A stretch of DNA of 64,000 nt from Pseudoteredinibacter isoporae (lineage in GTDB: Bacteria > Pseudomonadota > Gammaproteobacteria > Pseudomonadales > Cellvibrionaceae). The translations under genes were made by a program, and so were the position numbers. Positions 42,791 to 53,312 of the stretch are shown here, in pieces; position 1 is the first letter of the stretch, and every line of letters starts with the position of its first letter. The stretch is from assembly GCF_011602085.1 (NCBI RefSeq), contig NZ_JAAONY010000005.1, positions 1-64,000 of the forward strand. Reading direction: 5' to 3'. The notes below the pieces were generated by a model. The model did not search any database. It was not told the DNA's origin and saw nothing but the letters and a program-made list of their open reading frames with translations.

Positions 42791-43480
42791 ATGGGTCAGA
42801 AAGTACATCCGACAGGTATTCGTCTGGGCATCGTTAAGAAGCACACCTCTACTTGGTATGCTGGCAGCGATGAGTATGCAGACAAGCTGAATACCGACTT
42901 GAAAGTACGTGCGTACATTCAAAAAGAATTGGCAAACGCATCTGTTAGCCGTGTAGACATCGAGCGTCCTGCTAATACAGCTCGCATTACTATTCACACT
43001 GCCCGTCCAGGCATCGTGATTGGTAAAAAAGGTGAAGACGTTGAAAAACTTCGCGCCGCTGTAAGCAAAGAGATGGGTGTTCCTGTCCACATCAACATTG
43101 AAGAGATTCGCAAGCCTGATCTGGATGCGACTCTGGTTGCCCAAGGTGTTGCACAGCAGTTGGAGCGTCGTGTGATGTTCCGTCGCGCTATGAAGCGTGC
43201 TGTACAAAACGCCATGCGCCAGGGTGCTGAAGGTATCAAGATTCAGGTTGGTGGTCGTCTTGGTGGTGCTGAGATCGCTCGTAGCGAGTGGTATCGTGAA
43301 GGTCGTGTACCTCTACACACTTTGCGTGCTGACATCGACTACGCAACTGCTGAAGCTGCCACAACTTACGGCATCATTGGTGTCAAAGTTTGGATCTTCA
43401 AAGGTGAAGTGATTGGTGACATGGAAGAAGCGCAAGCTGAAGCCAAGAAGCCTGCACCGAAGAAGAAGAATTCTAAGTAA
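42791..43480 (+). CDS. rpsC: 30S ribosomal protein S3
   Basis: S3 is part of the mRNA entry channel. The 229-aa protein has the KH domain with the GKKGEDV loop ([20 protein letters not shown]) and the C-terminal region [20 protein letters not shown]. It has a lysine-rich tail. Confidence 0.97.
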   Translation: MGQKVHPTGIRLGIVKKHTSTWYAGSDEYADKLNTDLKVRAYIQKELANASVSRVDIERPANTARITIHTARPGIVIGKKGEDVEKLRAAVSKEMGVPVHINIEEIRKPDLDATLVAQGVAQQLERRVMFRRAMKRAVQNAMRQGAEGIKIQVGGRLGGAEIARSEWYREGRVPLHTLRADIDYATAEAATTYGIIGVKVWIFKGEVIGDMEEAQAEAKKPAPKKKNSK

Positions 43481-43492
43481 GGGGTACGCCAC

Positions 43493-43906
43493 ATGTTGCA
43501 ACCAAAGCGTACAAAGTTCCGCAAAATGCAAAAAGGCCGTAATCGCGGCTTAGCGCATCGCGGTTCTAAAGTGAGCTTCGGCGAATTCGCTCTGAAAGCT
43601 GTCGGCCGTGGTCGTATCACTGCTCGCCAGATCGAAGCGGCTCGTCGTGCGATGACTCGTCACATTAAACGTGGCGGTAAAATTTGGATTCGAGTGTTCC
43701 CAGACAAGCCTATTACTGAAAAGCCTTTGGAAGTACGTCAAGGTAAAGGTAAGGGTAATGTTGAATACTGGGTAGCTCAGATCCAGCCGGGTAAAGTTCT
43801 TTATGAAATGGAAGGCGTTTCTGAAGAATTGGCCCGCGAAGCATTTGAGTTGGCTGCTCGTAAGCTGCCAGTAAGTACAACCTTCGTTAAACGTTCGGTG
43901 ATGTAA
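43493..43906 (+). CDS. rplP: 50S ribosomal protein L16
   Basis: L16 helps position tRNA in the A site. The 137-aa sequence starts [19 protein letters not shown] and has [13 protein letters not shown] and [12 protein letters not shown]. Its stop codon and the rpmC start overlap by one base (TAATG). Confidence 0.97.
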   Translation: MLQPKRTKFRKMQKGRNRGLAHRGSKVSFGEFALKAVGRGRITARQIEAARRAMTRHIKRGGKIWIRVFPDKPITEKPLEVRQGKGKGNVEYWVAQIQPGKVLYEMEGVSEELAREAFELAARKLPVSTTFVKRSVM

Positions 43907-44097
43907 TGAAAGCTCAAGAACTCCGCGAAAAATCAGTTGAAGAGCTGAACCAAGAGTTGCTTTCTCAACTGCAAGCGCAATTTAAACTGCGTATGCAAGC
44001 GTCTACTGGTCAGTTGAATCAGACTCACTTGATTCGCCAGACTCGTAAAGACATTGCTCGCATCAAGACAGTGCTGAACGAAAAGGCAGGTAACTAA
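43906..44097 (+). CDS. rpmC: 50S ribosomal protein L29
   Basis: A 63-aa helical hairpin protein at the tunnel exit, with L23. It starts [19 protein letters not shown] and has the closing [14 protein letters not shown]. It is coupled to rplP by a TAATG junction; rpsQ starts three bases after its stop. Confidence 0.97.
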   Translation: MKAQELREKSVEELNQELLSQLQAQFKLRMQASTGQLNQTHLIRQTRKDIARIKTVLNEKAGN

Positions 44098-44099
44098 CC

Positions 44100-44366
44100 A
44101 TGGCAGAAGCAGAAAAGTTGGTACGCACGCTGACTGGTAAAGTTGTAAGTAACAAGATGGATAAAACCATCGTGGTACTTATTGAGCGCCGCGTTAAGCA
44201 CCCGATTTACGGCAAGTATGTTAGTAAGTCATCTAAGCTGAAGGCCCACGACGAACAGAACGAGTGCAAGATGGGTGATGTTGTAACCATCTCTGAGTCT
44301 CGTCCTTTGTCAAAGACCAAGTCTTGGGCTCTGGTTAAAATCGAAGAGCGCGCTGCTGAAATTTAA
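44100..44366 (+). CDS. rpsQ: 30S ribosomal protein S17
   Basis: An early-binding 16S rRNA protein with an OB fold. The 88-aa sequence carries [20 protein letters not shown] and [19 protein letters not shown], both typical. It is the last gene of the S10 part of the cluster. Confidence 0.97.
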   Translation: MAEAEKLVRTLTGKVVSNKMDKTIVVLIERRVKHPIYGKYVSKSSKLKAHDEQNECKMGDVVTISESRPLSKTKSWALVKIEERAAEI

Positions 44367-44401
44367 TTCAGTAGTGTGCGTTAGAGTTTCGGAGACGAAC
44401 G

Positions 44402-44770
44402 ATGATTCAAACAGAATCTTACTTAGATGTCGCTGATAACAGTGGTGCTCGCCGTGTAATGTGCATCAAAGTGTTGGGCGGTTCACACCGTCGTTACGCG
44501 TCTGTTGGCGATATCATTAAGGTAACGGTAAAAGAAGCCATACCTCGCGGTAAGGTAAAGAAAGGCCAGGTCATGAAGGCTGTTGTGGTACGCACCAAGA
44601 AAGGTGTTCGTCGCCCTGACGGTTCTCTGATCAAGTTCGACGACAATGCTGCTGTATTACTGAATGCCAGTGATGCACCAGTGGGTACTCGTATCTTCGG
44701 CCCTGTAACTCGCGAGCTCCGTGGTGAGAAGTTCATGAAAATCATCTCTCTGGCTCCTGAAGTACTGTAA
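44402..44770 (+). CDS. rplN: 50S ribosomal protein L14
   Basis: L14 contributes to bridge B8. The 122-aa protein starts [17 protein letters not shown] and ends with [19 protein letters not shown]. It is the first gene of the spc part; in E. coli a promoter precedes it, but the 35-base gap here shows no clear one. TTTCGGAGACG gives the ribosome binding site. Confidence 0.97.
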   Translation: MIQTESYLDVADNSGARRVMCIKVLGGSHRRYASVGDIIKVTVKEAIPRGKVKKGQVMKAVVVRTKKGVRRPDGSLIKFDDNAAVLLNASDAPVGTRIFGPVTRELRGEKFMKIISLAPEVL

Positions 44771-44803
44771 CGGTACGACAAGCTAGGTATTGAGGACAGG
44801 GTA

Positions 44804-45121
44804 ATGCGTAAGATTAAACGTGAAGATGAAGTGATTGTTATCGCTGGCCGCGACAAGGGCAAGCGAGGCAAAGTCGTTAAGGTTTTGCAAGACGATCGCC
44901 TAATCGTATCCGGTGTGCAGATTGTTAAGAAGCACCAGAAGCCTAACCCACAGTTGGGTGTTGCTGGCGGTATCGTAGAAAAAGAAGCTCCAATTCAGGC
45001 TTCTAATGTTGCGATATTCAACCCAGCTACTCAGAAAGCTGATCGGGTTGGTTTTAAAATCCTTGAAGATGGCAAGAAAATTCGCATCTTCAAATCCAAC
45101 GGCGAAGCCGTAGACGCATAA
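44804..45121 (+). CDS. rplX: 50S ribosomal protein L24
   Basis: An assembly initiator with a KOW motif. The 105-aa protein has [20 protein letters not shown] and [20 protein letters not shown]. rplE follows after 17 bases. In E. coli the S8 binding site is near this junction. Confidence 0.97.
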   Translation: MRKIKREDEVIVIAGRDKGKRGKVVKVLQDDRLIVSGVQIVKKHQKPNPQLGVAGGIVEKEAPIQASNVAIFNPATQKADRVGFKILEDGKKIRIFKSNGEAVDA

Positions 45122-45138
45122 GCAGACGGTATTAAAAA

Positions 45139-45678
45139 ATGGCTAAGTTGAAAGAACTTTACCGGAGCGATATTGCCCCCAAGCTGAAAGAAGAGCTTGG
45201 TCTGGCAAACGTGATGGAAGTGCCTCGCATCACCAAAATCACCGTCAATATGGGTGTTGGTGAAGCTATTGGCGACAAAAAGGTTTTGGAAAACGCAGTA
45301 GCTGATCTGGAGAAGATCTCCGGTCAGAAAGTTGTTGTTACCAAAGCTCGTAAATCTATTGCTGGTTTCAAGGTTCGTGAAGGATGGCCTGTAGGCTGTA
45401 AAGTAACCTTGCGTCAGGATCGTATGTACGAATTCCTGGAGCGCTTGGTTTCTATCGCTATCCCACGTATCCGTGACTTCCGCGGCATCAGCCCTAAGCA
45501 GTTTGATGGTCGTGGTAATTTTTCCATGGGCGTGAACGAGCAAATTATCTTCCCTGAAATTGACTACGATAAAGTAGACAAGCTTCGCGGTTTGGATATT
45601 TGCATCACCACCAGTGCTCGCACCGACGAAGAAGGTCGCGCGCTGTTGAAAGCCTTCAACTTTCCTTTCAAAGGCTAG
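45139..45678 (+). CDS. rplE: 50S ribosomal protein L5
   Basis: L5 binds 5S rRNA and contacts the P-site tRNA. The 179-aa length is the family norm. [20 protein letters not shown] and [18 protein letters not shown] are intact. It is embedded in the spc cluster. Confidence 0.97.
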   Translation: MAKLKELYRSDIAPKLKEELGLANVMEVPRITKITVNMGVGEAIGDKKVLENAVADLEKISGQKVVVTKARKSIAGFKVREGWPVGCKVTLRQDRMYEFLERLVSIAIPRIRDFRGISPKQFDGRGNFSMGVNEQIIFPEIDYDKVDKLRGLDICITTSARTDEEGRALLKAFNFPFKG

Positions 45679-45687
45679 GGTAGAGTC

Positions 45688-45993
45688 ATGGCTAAGAAAT
45701 CTATGATTGCACGTGAAGCTAAGCGTGCAGCTACAGTGGCTAAGTACGCAGCTAAACGTGCTGAGCTGAAAGCGATCATCGCTAATCCTGAGAGCTCTGA
45801 AGAAGAGCTATGGGAAGCCCAGGTTCAGTTGCAGAAGCTGCCTCGCGATGCGAGCCCTTCTCGTCAGCAGCGTCGCTGTCGTGTAACTGGCCGCCCACAT
45901 GCGGTTTATCGTAAGTTCGGCCTGTGTCGTAACAAGTTGCGTGAAGCTGCCATGCGCGGTGATGTACCTGGCTTGGTTAAGGCCAGCTGGTAA
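45688..45993 (+). CDS. rpsN: 30S ribosomal protein S14
   Basis: The 101-aa protein is the long, zinc-free form of S14, without the CxxC motifs of the short paralog. The C-terminal [20 protein letters not shown] signature is clear. It starts [14 protein letters not shown] nine bases after rplE. Confidence 0.97.
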   Translation: MAKKSMIAREAKRAATVAKYAAKRAELKAIIANPESSEEELWEAQVQLQKLPRDASPSRQQRRCRVTGRPHAVYRKFGLCRNKLREAAMRGDVPGLVKASW

Positions 45994-46024
45994 TTTAGAT
46001 CGCTGAACCTAGGAGCAGATTCCG

Positions 46025-46417
46025 ATGAGCATGCAAGATCCTTTAGCAGATATGTTGACCCGCATCCGCAATGGTCAACAAGCTACAAAAGCTGAAGTAA
46101 CTATGCCTTCTTCAAAGTTGAAGGTAAGTGTTGCACAAGTTTTAGAAAATGAAGGTTACATCAGCGGTTACAGTGTTGCCGAAGGCGCCAAGCCAGAGCT
46201 GACTGTTGAGCTGAAGTACTTTGAAGGTAAGCCAGTTATTGCTGAGCTTGACCGTGTAAGCCGTCCAGGTTTACGTAACTACGCTGGTAAAGATGGCCTG
46301 CCTACCGTTCGCGGTGGTTTGGGTGTTGCCATTGTTTCTACCAGTAAAGGTGTTATGAGCGATCGCGCTGCCCGTGCCCAAGGCATTGGTGGTGAAGTTC
46401 TTTGCACCGTATTTTAA
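46025..46417 (+). CDS. rpsH: 30S ribosomal protein S8
   Basis: S8 is a central-domain assembly protein and the spc repressor in E. coli. The 130-aa protein starts [20 protein letters not shown] and has the closing [35 protein letters not shown] precedes the ATG. Confidence 0.97.
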   Translation: MSMQDPLADMLTRIRNGQQATKAEVTMPSSKLKVSVAQVLENEGYISGYSVAEGAKPELTVELKYFEGKPVIAELDRVSRPGLRNYAGKDGLPTVRGGLGVAIVSTSKGVMSDRAARAQGIGGEVLCTVF

Positions 46418-46452
46418 TTTAACTTTTTTTAAAAGTTTTATAGGAAATCGTA

Positions 46453-46986
46453 ATGTCACGAGTTGCAAATAGTCCGGTTGAAGTACCTGCTGGCGTGACT
46501 GTCGACCTGAAAGGTCAAGACATCACTGTTAAAGGCAGCAACGGTACTTTGGCGCTGAACATTCACGGTTCTGTAGAAGTTAAGCTGGAAGAAAACAAGC
46601 TGACTTTCGCAGGTCGCGATAGCGCCAAGCAGTCCCGCGCATTAGCGGGCACTACCCGTGCACTGATCAACAACATGGTAATTGGCGCTGGCCAAGGCTT
46701 CGAGAAGAAGTTAATCCTGAATGGTGTTGGTTATCGTGCAAAAGCAGCGGGTAACACTGTAGACCTGACTTTGGGTTTTTCTCATCCTGTTGTTTACACC
46801 TTACCAGAAGGTGTAAAAGCTGAGACCCCAAGTCAGACAGAAATTGTTCTGAAAAGCGCTGACAAGCAATTGCTAGGTCAGGCGGCTGCAGAAATTCGCG
46901 CCTTCCGTCCACCAGAGCCTTATAAAGGTAAAGGTGTTCGTTACGCCGATGAGTATGTACGTCGTAAAGAAGCTAAGAAAAAGTAG
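46453..46986 (+). CDS. rplF: 50S ribosomal protein L6
   Basis: L6 lies next to the sarcin-ricin loop. The 177-aa protein has two similar alpha/beta domains and the C-terminal signature [33 protein letters not shown] precedes the ATG. Confidence 0.97.
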   Translation: MSRVANSPVEVPAGVTVDLKGQDITVKGSNGTLALNIHGSVEVKLEENKLTFAGRDSAKQSRALAGTTRALINNMVIGAGQGFEKKLILNGVGYRAKAAGNTVDLTLGFSHPVVYTLPEGVKAETPSQTEIVLKSADKQLLGQAAAEIRAFRPPEPYKGKGVRYADEYVRRKEAKKK

Positions 46987-46996
46987 GGCATAGGTC

Positions 46997-47347
46997 ATGA
47001 GCGATAAAAAGCAATCTCGTTTGCGCCGCGCACGTCGTGCCCGCGCTAAAATTCGTGAGTTGGGTGTGACCCGTTTGTGTGTCAACCGTTCTCCACGTCA
47101 TATTTATGCACAAATCATCGCCGGTGACGGTGGCCAGGTTCTGGCCAGCGCCTCTACTCTGGATAAGAGTCTGCGTGGTGGTAAAACTGGTAACGCTGAA
47201 TCAGCTGCTGCCGTTGGTACTTTGATTGCTGAGCGTGCGAAAGCAGCTGGCGTTGAAAAAGTAGCCTTCGATCGTAGTGGTTTCAAATACCACGGTCGCG
47301 TTAAAGCTTTGGCTGACGCTGCCCGTGAAGCTGGCTTAGAATTTTAA
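46997..47347 (+). CDS. rplR: 50S ribosomal protein L18
   Basis: L18 binds 5S rRNA with L5 and L25. The 116-aa protein has the basic N-terminus ([15 protein letters not shown]), [16 protein letters not shown] and the closing [20 protein letters not shown]. Confidence 0.97.
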   Translation: MSDKKQSRLRRARRARAKIRELGVTRLCVNRSPRHIYAQIIAGDGGQVLASASTLDKSLRGGKTGNAESAAAVGTLIAERAKAAGVEKVAFDRSGFKYHGRVKALADAAREAGLEF

Positions 47348-47357
47348 AGGTTGAGAT

Positions 47358-47867
47358 ATGGCTAACGGTAAAAAAGAAGACGCCAACACAGAAGGCCTGC
47401 AGGAAAAGCTGGTTCAGGTTAACCGTGTTGCGAAAACTGTAAAAGGTGGTCGTATCTTCGGCTTCACTGCACTGACTGTTGTTGGTGACGGTAACGGTAA
47501 AGTAGGCTTCGGTCGTGGTAAAGCTCGTGAAGTGCCTGTTGCTATTCAAAAAGCAATGGAAGCTGCACGTCGCAACATGATCCAGGTTGATTTGAATGGT
47601 GATACCATTCAATACCCAACCAAAGGTCGTCATGGTGCCTCTAAGGTATACATGCAGCCAGCCTCTCAGGGTACTGGTGTAATTGCTGGTGGTGCGATGC
47701 GTGCCGTACTGGAAATTGCCGGTGTTCAGAACGTATTGGCCAAGTGCTATGGTTCTACCAACCCTGTAAACGTTGTGCGAGCTACTTTTGAAGGCTTGAA
47801 AGCAATGGCTTCTCCAGAGTCTGTTGCAGCCAAGCGCGGCAAGAGTGTTGAAGATATCTTGAACTAA
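47358..47867 (+). CDS. rpsE: 30S ribosomal protein S5
   Basis: S5 acts in decoding fidelity and the mRNA helicase site. The 169-aa protein has the double-stranded RNA binding fold ([20 protein letters not shown]) and the second domain with [21 protein letters not shown]. The loop residues tied to spectinomycin resistance look wild type. Confidence 0.97.
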   Translation: MANGKKEDANTEGLQEKLVQVNRVAKTVKGGRIFGFTALTVVGDGNGKVGFGRGKAREVPVAIQKAMEAARRNMIQVDLNGDTIQYPTKGRHGASKVYMQPASQGTGVIAGGAMRAVLEIAGVQNVLAKCYGSTNPVNVVRATFEGLKAMASPESVAAKRGKSVEDILN

Positions 47868-47904
47868 GTTTTTAACTTAGTTAATGAAGAGCTGGTAAAT
47901 AACC

Positions 47905-48090
47905 ATGGCTAAGAAAACAGTTAAAGTTACTCAGGTTAAGTCCACTAATGGACGCCTGCAGTCCCATAAAGCCTGTGTTGCAGGCTTGGGTTTACGCCGC
48001 ATTGGTCACTCCGTAGAAGTTGAAGATACTCCTTCAGTTCGCGGCATGATCAACAAGGTGAACTATTTGGTTAAGGTAGAGGGAGAGTAA
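47905..48090 (+). CDS. rpmD: 50S ribosomal protein L30
   Basis: A 61-aa protein that starts [20 protein letters not shown] and has the [20 protein letters not shown] signature. It lies between rpsE and rplO, four bases before the rplO start. Confidence 0.96.
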   Translation: MAKKTVKVTQVKSTNGRLQSHKACVAGLGLRRIGHSVEVEDTPSVRGMINKVNYLVKVEGE

Positions 48091-48094
48091 GACA

Positions 48095-48529
48095 ATGCGT
48101 TTAAATACTCTAAGCCCCGCTCCTGGCCGCGTTAAAGATCGTAAACGCGTTGGTCGCGGTATCGGTAGCGGTGTGGGTAAAACTGGTGGTCGCGGTCACA
48201 AAGGTTTGAAGTCTCGTTCTGGCGGTAGTGTTCGTCCAGGTTTCGAGGGTGGTCAAATGCCTTTGCAAAAGCGTCTGCCAAAATACGGTTTTACTTCTCG
48301 TATTGGTCGCGTAACTGCTGAAGTTCGTTTGGCTGAGCTGAACAACGTTGAAGCTGAAGTTATCGATCTGGACGCTCTGAAAGCTGCTGATTTGGTTAAG
48401 CAAAACATGAAGCGCGCGAAAGTGTTCTTGTCTGGTGAGCTGACCAAAGCTGTGACCTTGAAAGGTCTGGCAGTAACTAAGGGTGCCAAGGCTGCGATTG
48501 AAGCGGCTGGCGGCAAGGTCGAAGAATAA
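48095..48529 (+). CDS. rplO: 50S ribosomal protein L15
   Basis: A 144-aa late-assembly protein. The long extended N-terminus contains [18 protein letters not shown] and [33 protein letters not shown] forms the ribosome binding site and overlaps the end of rpmD. secY follows after 33 bases. Confidence 0.97.
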   Translation: MRLNTLSPAPGRVKDRKRVGRGIGSGVGKTGGRGHKGLKSRSGGSVRPGFEGGQMPLQKRLPKYGFTSRIGRVTAEVRLAELNNVEAEVIDLDALKAADLVKQNMKRAKVFLSGELTKAVTLKGLAVTKGAKAAIEAAGGKVEE

Positions 48530-48562
48530 CTTTGTTAACGCTTACGGCTAAGTGAGGTAGCG

Positions 48563-49885
48563 ATGGCAACGGCTAAGATGCCATTAGCGAATCAGAAAGG
48601 ACTAGGCGAGCTTTGGGCTCGCCTTCGTTTTCTGTTTTTAGCGATTCTGGTTTATCGTATCGGCACCCATATTCCTGTTCCGGGCATCGACCCTGATCAG
48701 GTTGCGAACCTCTTTAATCAGGGCAGGGATACTATCCTTGGCCTGTTTAATATGTTCTCTGGTGGTGCACTAGAGCGTATGAGTATCCTGGCATTGGGTA
48801 TCATGCCATATATCTCTGCCTCGATTATTATGCAGCTGATGTCTGCAGTATCGCCCAGCCTTGAACAGCTGAAGAAAGAAGGCGATGCAGGACGTCGCAA
48901 GATCAGTCAATACACCCGCTATTTAACGGTAGCGCTGGCTCTGGTTCAGGGTACAGGTATGACCGTTGGTATGGCGAGCCAGGGCCTGGCCTATGGCGGC
49001 GGTGGAATGGCCTTCTACATCGTAGCGATTACCTCTTTGGTAACCGGTGCAGTATTTATGATGTGGCTGGGCGAGCAAGTGACAGAGCGTGGTATCGGTA
49101 ACGGTATTTCCATGCTGATCTTTGCGGGCATTGTTGCTGGCTTGCCAGCGGCGATTGGTCAGTCCTTTGAAGGTGCCAAGCAGGGCGATATCAATATCCT
49201 GATGTTGTTGGCAATTACCTTTTTGGCAATTGCACTGATTTGGTTTGTAGTTCGCATGGAGCGCGGCCAACGTCGTATTACCGTGAACTATGCCAAGCGT
49301 CAGCCCGGCCGTGGTGCTCAAAGCAGTCACCTGCCACTGAAAATTAATATGGCCGGTGTAATTCCTGCCATTTTCGCCAGTAGTATTCTGTTGTTCCCCG
49401 CCTCTGTCGCACAGTGGTTTGGTCAAGGCTCAGAAGGTGTTGCTGCCGAAGTTTTACAAGAAGTTGCCCTTTGGTTAGGGCCTGGTCAGCCGCTGAACTT
49501 TATTTTGTTCACCGCGATGATCATCTTCTTCTGCTTCTTCTATACGGCGTTGATGTTTAACCCGCAGGAAGTTGCAGATAACTTGAAGAAATCCGGCGCG
49601 TTCATTCCTGGTATTCGTCCAGGTGAACAGTCCGCAAAATATATCGACAGTGTTTTGACTCGTTTGACCGTAGTCGGTGCTGTTTATATTGCCGCGGTGT
49701 GTTTGTTGCCTCAGTTCCTGGTAGTTGCGGCCAATGTGCCTTTCTATCTGGGTGGTACTTCACTACTGATCGTAGTAGTGGTGGTCATGGACTTCATGGC
49801 CCAGGTGCAATCACACTTGATGTCTCATCAGTACGACTCACTGATGAAGAAGGCTAACTTAAAAGGCTATGGCAACTCCCGTTAA
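48563..49885 (+). CDS. secY: Preprotein translocase subunit SecY
   Basis: The protein-conducting channel of the Sec system; the 440-aa protein has ten predicted membrane helices. Visible features are the plug/helix 2 region ([20 protein letters not shown]), the cytoplasmic loop with [17 protein letters not shown], and [20 protein letters not shown]. It is encoded in the spc cluster after rplO, as in most bacteria, while its partner secE is at 4774. Confidence 0.97.
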   Translation: MATAKMPLANQKGLGELWARLRFLFLAILVYRIGTHIPVPGIDPDQVANLFNQGRDTILGLFNMFSGGALERMSILALGIMPYISASIIMQLMSAVSPSLEQLKKEGDAGRRKISQYTRYLTVALALVQGTGMTVGMASQGLAYGGGGMAFYIVAITSLVTGAVFMMWLGEQVTERGIGNGISMLIFAGIVAGLPAAIGQSFEGAKQGDINILMLLAITFLAIALIWFVVRMERGQRRITVNYAKRQPGRGAQSSHLPLKINMAGVIPAIFASSILLFPASVAQWFGQGSEGVAAEVLQEVALWLGPGQPLNFILFTAMIIFFCFFYTALMFNPQEVADNLKKSGAFIPGIRPGEQSAKYIDSVLTRLTVVGAVYIAAVCLLPQFLVVAANVPFYLGGTSLLIVVVVVMDFMAQVQSHLMSHQYDSLMKKANLKGYGNSR

Positions 49886-49918
49886 GGGCGGCGCCAAGTC
49901 TCGGAAAGAGGTTGAAAC

Positions 49919-50035
49919 ATGAAAGTTCGTGCTTCAGTTAAAAAGATGTGCCGTAACTGCAAAGTGGTCCGTCGCAATGGTGTTGTTCGAGTAATCTGCA
50001 GCGCCGAGCCACGTCACAAGCAGCGTCAAGGCTAA
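49919..50035 (+). CDS. rpmJ: 50S ribosomal protein L36
   Basis: A 38-aa protein too short for routine gene calls. The ATG at 49919 follows GGAAAGAGG. The sequence [19 protein letters not shown] and the end [12 protein letters not shown] keep the zinc ligands (Cys11, Cys14, Cys27, His33). This is the zinc-binding L36 form. It sits between secY and rpsM as in E. coli. Confidence 0.96.
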   Translation: MKVRASVKKMCRNCKVVRRNGVVRVICSAEPRHKQRQG

Positions 50036-50082
50036 CAGAAAGCAGTTCATCACTGCCTTCTGATTTGGGGGCGTTGACTGTC

Positions 50083-50210
50083 GCCCGGGGGGAAACCTCC
50101 GGGCTATTGCATTTGTGCGGCTTTATCGGTATCCTTTCGCGCCTTTTGGTGCTGAGGGAGCTGGTAATTGCTGTCAGCGCTACAATTTATATGATATGTG
50201 GAGTATCTAG
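50083..50210 (+). promoter_or_regulatory. Candidate alpha-operon leader (S4-binding region) with a GNRA hairpin
   Basis: The 175-base gap before rpsM contains a 9-bp hairpin with a GAAA loop (50083-50091 with 50096-50104). Then comes a segment whose GGTATCCT and CTTTTGGTGC parts resemble the E. coli alpha-operon ribosome-binding pseudoknot, where S4 represses rpsM translation. The similarity is judged by eye and the pseudoknot was not folded. Confidence 0.42.
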
Positions 50211-50567
50211 ATGGCTCGTATAGCTGGTGTAAACATACCAGATAACAAACACGCCGTTATCTCTCTGACCTATGTCTATGGTGTAGGTAAGACCACCGCT
50301 CAGCAGATTCTTGCTGCTACCGGTATTGCAGAAACGACTAAAATCGGCGAATTGTCTGAAACAGAAATGGACGCGATTCGCGCCGAAGTAGGTAAAATCA
50401 CCGTAGAAGGTGACCTGCGTCGTGAAATTTCCATGAACATCAAGCGTTTGATGGACTTGGGTTGCTACCGTGGTTTGCGTCACCGTCGCAGCTTGCCACT
50501 TCGTGGTCAGCGCACTAAGACTAATGCTCGCACCCGTAAGGGTCCGCGTAAGCCTATTAAGAAATAA
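50211..50567 (+). CDS. rpsM: 30S ribosomal protein S13
   Basis: S13 links the 30S head to the 50S subunit. The 118-aa protein starts [16 protein letters not shown] and ends with [34 protein letters not shown] precedes the ATG. It is the first gene of the alpha part of the cluster. Confidence 0.97.
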   Translation: MARIAGVNIPDNKHAVISLTYVYGVGKTTAQQILAATGIAETTKIGELSETEMDAIRAEVGKITVEGDLRREISMNIKRLMDLGCYRGLRHRRSLPLRGQRTKTNARTRKGPRKPIKK

Positions 50568-50584
50568 AGGTTAGGAAGATCGTT

Positions 50585-50974
50585 ATGGCTAAGCCAAGCA
50601 AAACTACCCGTAAAAAGGTAAAAAAGACGGTCGTTGATGGCATCGCCCATATCCACGCCTCTTTTAACAACACTATCGTGACCATCACTGATCGTCAGGG
50701 CAATACCCTGAGCTGGGCTACCGCAGGTGGTTCTGGTTTCCGTGGTTCACGTAAGTCTACCCCTTTCGCTGCCCAGGTTGCTGCAGAGCGCGCTGGTGAA
50801 GCTGCAAAGGATTATGGTTTGAAGAACCTAGACGTTGAAGTAAAAGGTCCAGGACCAGGCCGTGAGTCTGCAGTTCGTGCCTTGAATAACGTTGGATACA
50901 AAATCTCCAACATTACGGACGTTACACCCATTCCTCACAATGGTTGTCGTCCTCCTAAGAAACGTCGCGTATAA
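50585..50974 (+). CDS. rpsK: 30S ribosomal protein S11
   Basis: A platform protein of 129 aa. The [20 protein letters not shown] and [14 protein letters not shown] signatures are intact. It lies 17 bases after rpsM. Confidence 0.97.
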   Translation: MAKPSKTTRKKVKKTVVDGIAHIHASFNNTIVTITDRQGNTLSWATAGGSGFRGSRKSTPFAAQVAAERAGEAAKDYGLKNLDVEVKGPGPGRESAVRALNNVGYKISNITDVTPIPHNGCRPPKKRRV

Positions 50975-50989
50975 GGGGGCTTAAAGAAG

Positions 50990-51610
50990 ATGGCACGTTA
51001 TATCGGACCAACTTGTAAACTGGCTCGCCGCGAAGGAACTGATTTGTTCCTTAAGTCTGGCGCTCGCCCATTAGATTCAAAATGTAAAGCTGAAACTGCA
51101 CCTGGTGTACACGGTGCACGTCGTGGTCGTTTGTCTGATTACGGTGTTCAGTTGCGTGAAAAGCAAAAAGTTCGTCGTTTGTACGGCGTACTGGAAAAGC
51201 AATTCCGCGGTTACTACAAAGAAGCTGCTCGTCGTAAGGGCGCTACTGGTGAAAACCTGCTGAAATTGTTGGAATCTCGTTTGGATAACGTTGTATACCG
51301 CATGGGTTACGGTGCGACTCGCGCTGAATCTCGTCAGTTGGTATCTCACAAGTCCATCACCGTTAACGGTCAAGTAGTGAACATTGCTTCTTACCAGGTG
51401 AATGAAGGTGACGTTGTTGCCGTTCGCGAAAAATCCAAAAACCAGCTTCGTATTCAGAACTCTCTGGCTATTGCAGCTCAGCGTGCTGAAGTTGAGTGGG
51501 TTGACGTGAACTCGGACAAAAAGGAAGGCACTTTCAAGCGCGTTCCTGATCGTGCAGATTTGCCTGCTGAGATCAATGAGAACCTAATTGTTGAACTTTA
51601 CTCCAAGTAA
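50990..51610 (+). CDS. rpsD: 30S ribosomal protein S4
   Basis: S4 starts 16S rRNA assembly and in E. coli represses the alpha operon. The 206-aa protein lacks the zinc knuckle (the C+ motif is absent) and has the S4 RNA-binding domain (about 96-157, [20 protein letters not shown]). Its length and end (NLIVELYSK) are typical. Confidence 0.97.
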   Translation: MARYIGPTCKLARREGTDLFLKSGARPLDSKCKAETAPGVHGARRGRLSDYGVQLREKQKVRRLYGVLEKQFRGYYKEAARRKGATGENLLKLLESRLDNVVYRMGYGATRAESRQLVSHKSITVNGQVVNIASYQVNEGDVVAVREKSKNQLRIQNSLAIAAQRAEVEWVDVNSDKKEGTFKRVPDRADLPAEINENLIVELYSK

Positions 51611-51632
51611 CGGACTAACCTAAGGTATGGCT

Positions 51633-52622
51633 ATGCAGAGTGCTGTAAACGAATTTTTGACCCCGCGTCACATTGACGTTACCGACACCGGCCCAACTCG
51701 CGCCAAAGTGGTTTTAGAGCCCCTTGAGCGTGGCTTCGGTCATACCCTTGGCAACGCCCTGCGTCGCATTTTGTTGTCTTCAATGCCAGGTTGTGCTGTC
51801 ACTGAAGTTGAAATCGACGGTGTGTTGCACGAGTACAGTGCAATTGAAGGTATCCAGGAAGACGTTATCGAAATCCTGTTGAACCTTAAAGGTGTTGCCG
51901 TGGTTATGCACGGTAAAGATCAAGCGGTTTTGACCCTGAGCAAGAAAGGCCCGGGCGTAGTAACTGCTGGTGATATTCAGGTTGATCACGAAGTTGAGAT
52001 CAAAAACCCTGACCACGTCATTGCCAACATCACTGGTGATGTAGAGCTGAGCATGAAGTTAAGCGTAGCTCGCGGTCGTGGTTACCAGCCTGCTGATGCA
52101 CGTCGTAGCGATGACGAGGAAACTCGCGCTATTGGCCGCCTGCAGTTGGATGCTTCTTTCAGCCCGGTACGTCGTCTGGCTTACTCTGTAGAGAGTGCCC
52201 GTGTTGAGCAGCGTACTGACCTGGACAAGCTGGTTCTGGATCTGGAAACCAACGGTACTATCGACCCAGAAGAGGCGATTCGTCGTGCAGCTACTATTCT
52301 GCAGCAGCAGTTAGCCGTATTTGTCGACCTGGAAGGCGAGAAAGAAGCTGAGCCAGAGCAGAAAGAAGAAGAGATCGATCCGGTTCTGTTGCGTCCTGTG
52401 GACGACCTGGAACTGACCGTTCGCTCCGCCAACTGCTTGAAGGCTGAGAACATCTACTACATCGGTGACCTGATTCAGCGCACTGAAGTAGAGCTGTTGA
52501 AGACGCCGAACCTGGGTAAAAAGTCGCTTACCGAAATTAAAGACATCCTGGCTTCTCGCGGTTTGTCACTGGGTATGCGCTTGGAGAATTGGCCACCCGC
52601 CAGCCTGCGTGCTGACGACTAA
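51633..52622 (+). CDS. rpoA: DNA-directed RNA polymerase subunit alpha
   Basis: The alpha subunit dimer starts polymerase assembly, and its C-terminal domain contacts UP elements and activators. With ATG 51633 the length is 329 aa, the same as in E. coli. AAGG at 51622-51625 is seven bases upstream of this codon and only one base before the alternative ATG at 51627. The N-terminal domain ([20 protein letters not shown]) and alpha-CTD ([38 protein letters not shown]) are intact. Confidence 0.97.
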   Translation: MQSAVNEFLTPRHIDVTDTGPTRAKVVLEPLERGFGHTLGNALRRILLSSMPGCAVTEVEIDGVLHEYSAIEGIQEDVIEILLNLKGVAVVMHGKDQAVLTLSKKGPGVVTAGDIQVDHEVEIKNPDHVIANITGDVELSMKLSVARGRGYQPADARRSDDEETRAIGRLQLDASFSPVRRLAYSVESARVEQRTDLDKLVLDLETNGTIDPEEAIRRAATILQQQLAVFVDLEGEKEAEPEQKEEEIDPVLLRPVDDLELTVRSANCLKAENIYYIGDLIQRTEVELLKTPNLGKKSLTEIKDILASRGLSLGMRLENWPPASLRADD

Positions 52623-52652
52623 GCCAGATTCAACGCTTAATGTAATATCGGT

Positions 52653-52709
52653 TTGGCATTAGCCAAGCTAATGCCAACGTAAATAGCGCTCTCGATGTGA
52701 ATCGAGAGC
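52653..52709 (+). other. Two tandem perfect hairpins between rpoA and rplQ
   Basis: TTGGCATTAG pairs with CTAATGCCAA (52653-52662, 52668-52677) and GCTCTCGAT pairs with ATCGAGAGC (52688-52696, 52701-52709, loop GTGA). No T tract follows either. They probably act in mRNA stability or processing of the rpoA-rplQ transcript, or in rplQ translation, as the second ends about 22 bases before the rplQ start. Confidence 0.7.
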
Positions 52710-52730
52710 CCAAATGAAGGATTTAGAGTC

Positions 52731-53117
52731 ATGCGTCATCGTCATAGTGGCCGTCAACTGAATCGCAACAGCTCACACCGTAAGGCTATGTTCAAGAACA
52801 TGGTTTCCTCACTGGTTGAGCACGAGTTGATTAAAACAACCTTGCCAAAAGCTAAGGAACTGCGTCGTCATGCAGAACCCCTGATCACTTTGGCCAAGGA
52901 AGACAGCGTAGCTAACCGTCGTTTAGCTTTCGACCGTCTGCGTAACAAAGAAGCTGTAGGTAAACTGTTTTCTGTATTAGGTCCTCGTTATCAGGACCGT
53001 CCAGGTGGTTACCTGCGCATCTTGAAGTGTGGCTTTCGTGCCGGCGACAAGGCCCCAATGGCCTATGTTGAGTTGGTAGATCGCCCACAGGTAGAAGCGG
53101 CTGCTGAAGAAGAGTAA
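52731..53117 (+). CDS. rplQ: 50S ribosomal protein L17
   Basis: The 128-aa protein starts [20 protein letters not shown] and contains [17 protein letters not shown] and the [20 protein letters not shown] end. It closes the alpha part and the whole cluster. GAAGGATTTAGAGTC precedes the ATG. Confidence 0.97.
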   Translation: MRHRHSGRQLNRNSSHRKAMFKNMVSSLVEHELIKTTLPKAKELRRHAEPLITLAKEDSVANRRLAFDRLRNKEAVGKLFSVLGPRYQDRPGGYLRILKCGFRAGDKAPMAYVELVDRPQVEAAAEEE

Positions 53118-53134
53118 GCGTAAGCATCTACTGA

Positions 53135-53160
53135 AAAACCGGCCAATGGCCGGTTTTTTT
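53135..53160 (+). terminator. Intrinsic terminator of the alpha operon
   Basis: AAAACCGGCC and GGCCGGTTTT form a perfect 10-bp stem with a three-base loop and a T tract, 17 bases after rplQ. Confidence 0.93.
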
Positions 53161-53312
53161 ATGCCTGCAGGAAACCCATCTTGTCTGCTCTCTTTATGAA
53201 CTCAATCTAGCGAAATCAGGCTGCCCACATTAAATTTTTGTGACAGTGTTTATTATTCCCGAGTAGCGCCGAAAGCTGAGTTTGAATGCCAGCAATCAAC
53301 AGGGAGGTAGCT

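Noticed and set aside
53249..53275. Possible FliA promoter before the chemoreceptor gene (TTTATTAT-N11-GCCGAAAG)
   Set aside because: Only 4 of 8 and 6 of 8 bases match, so chance is a sufficient explanation.
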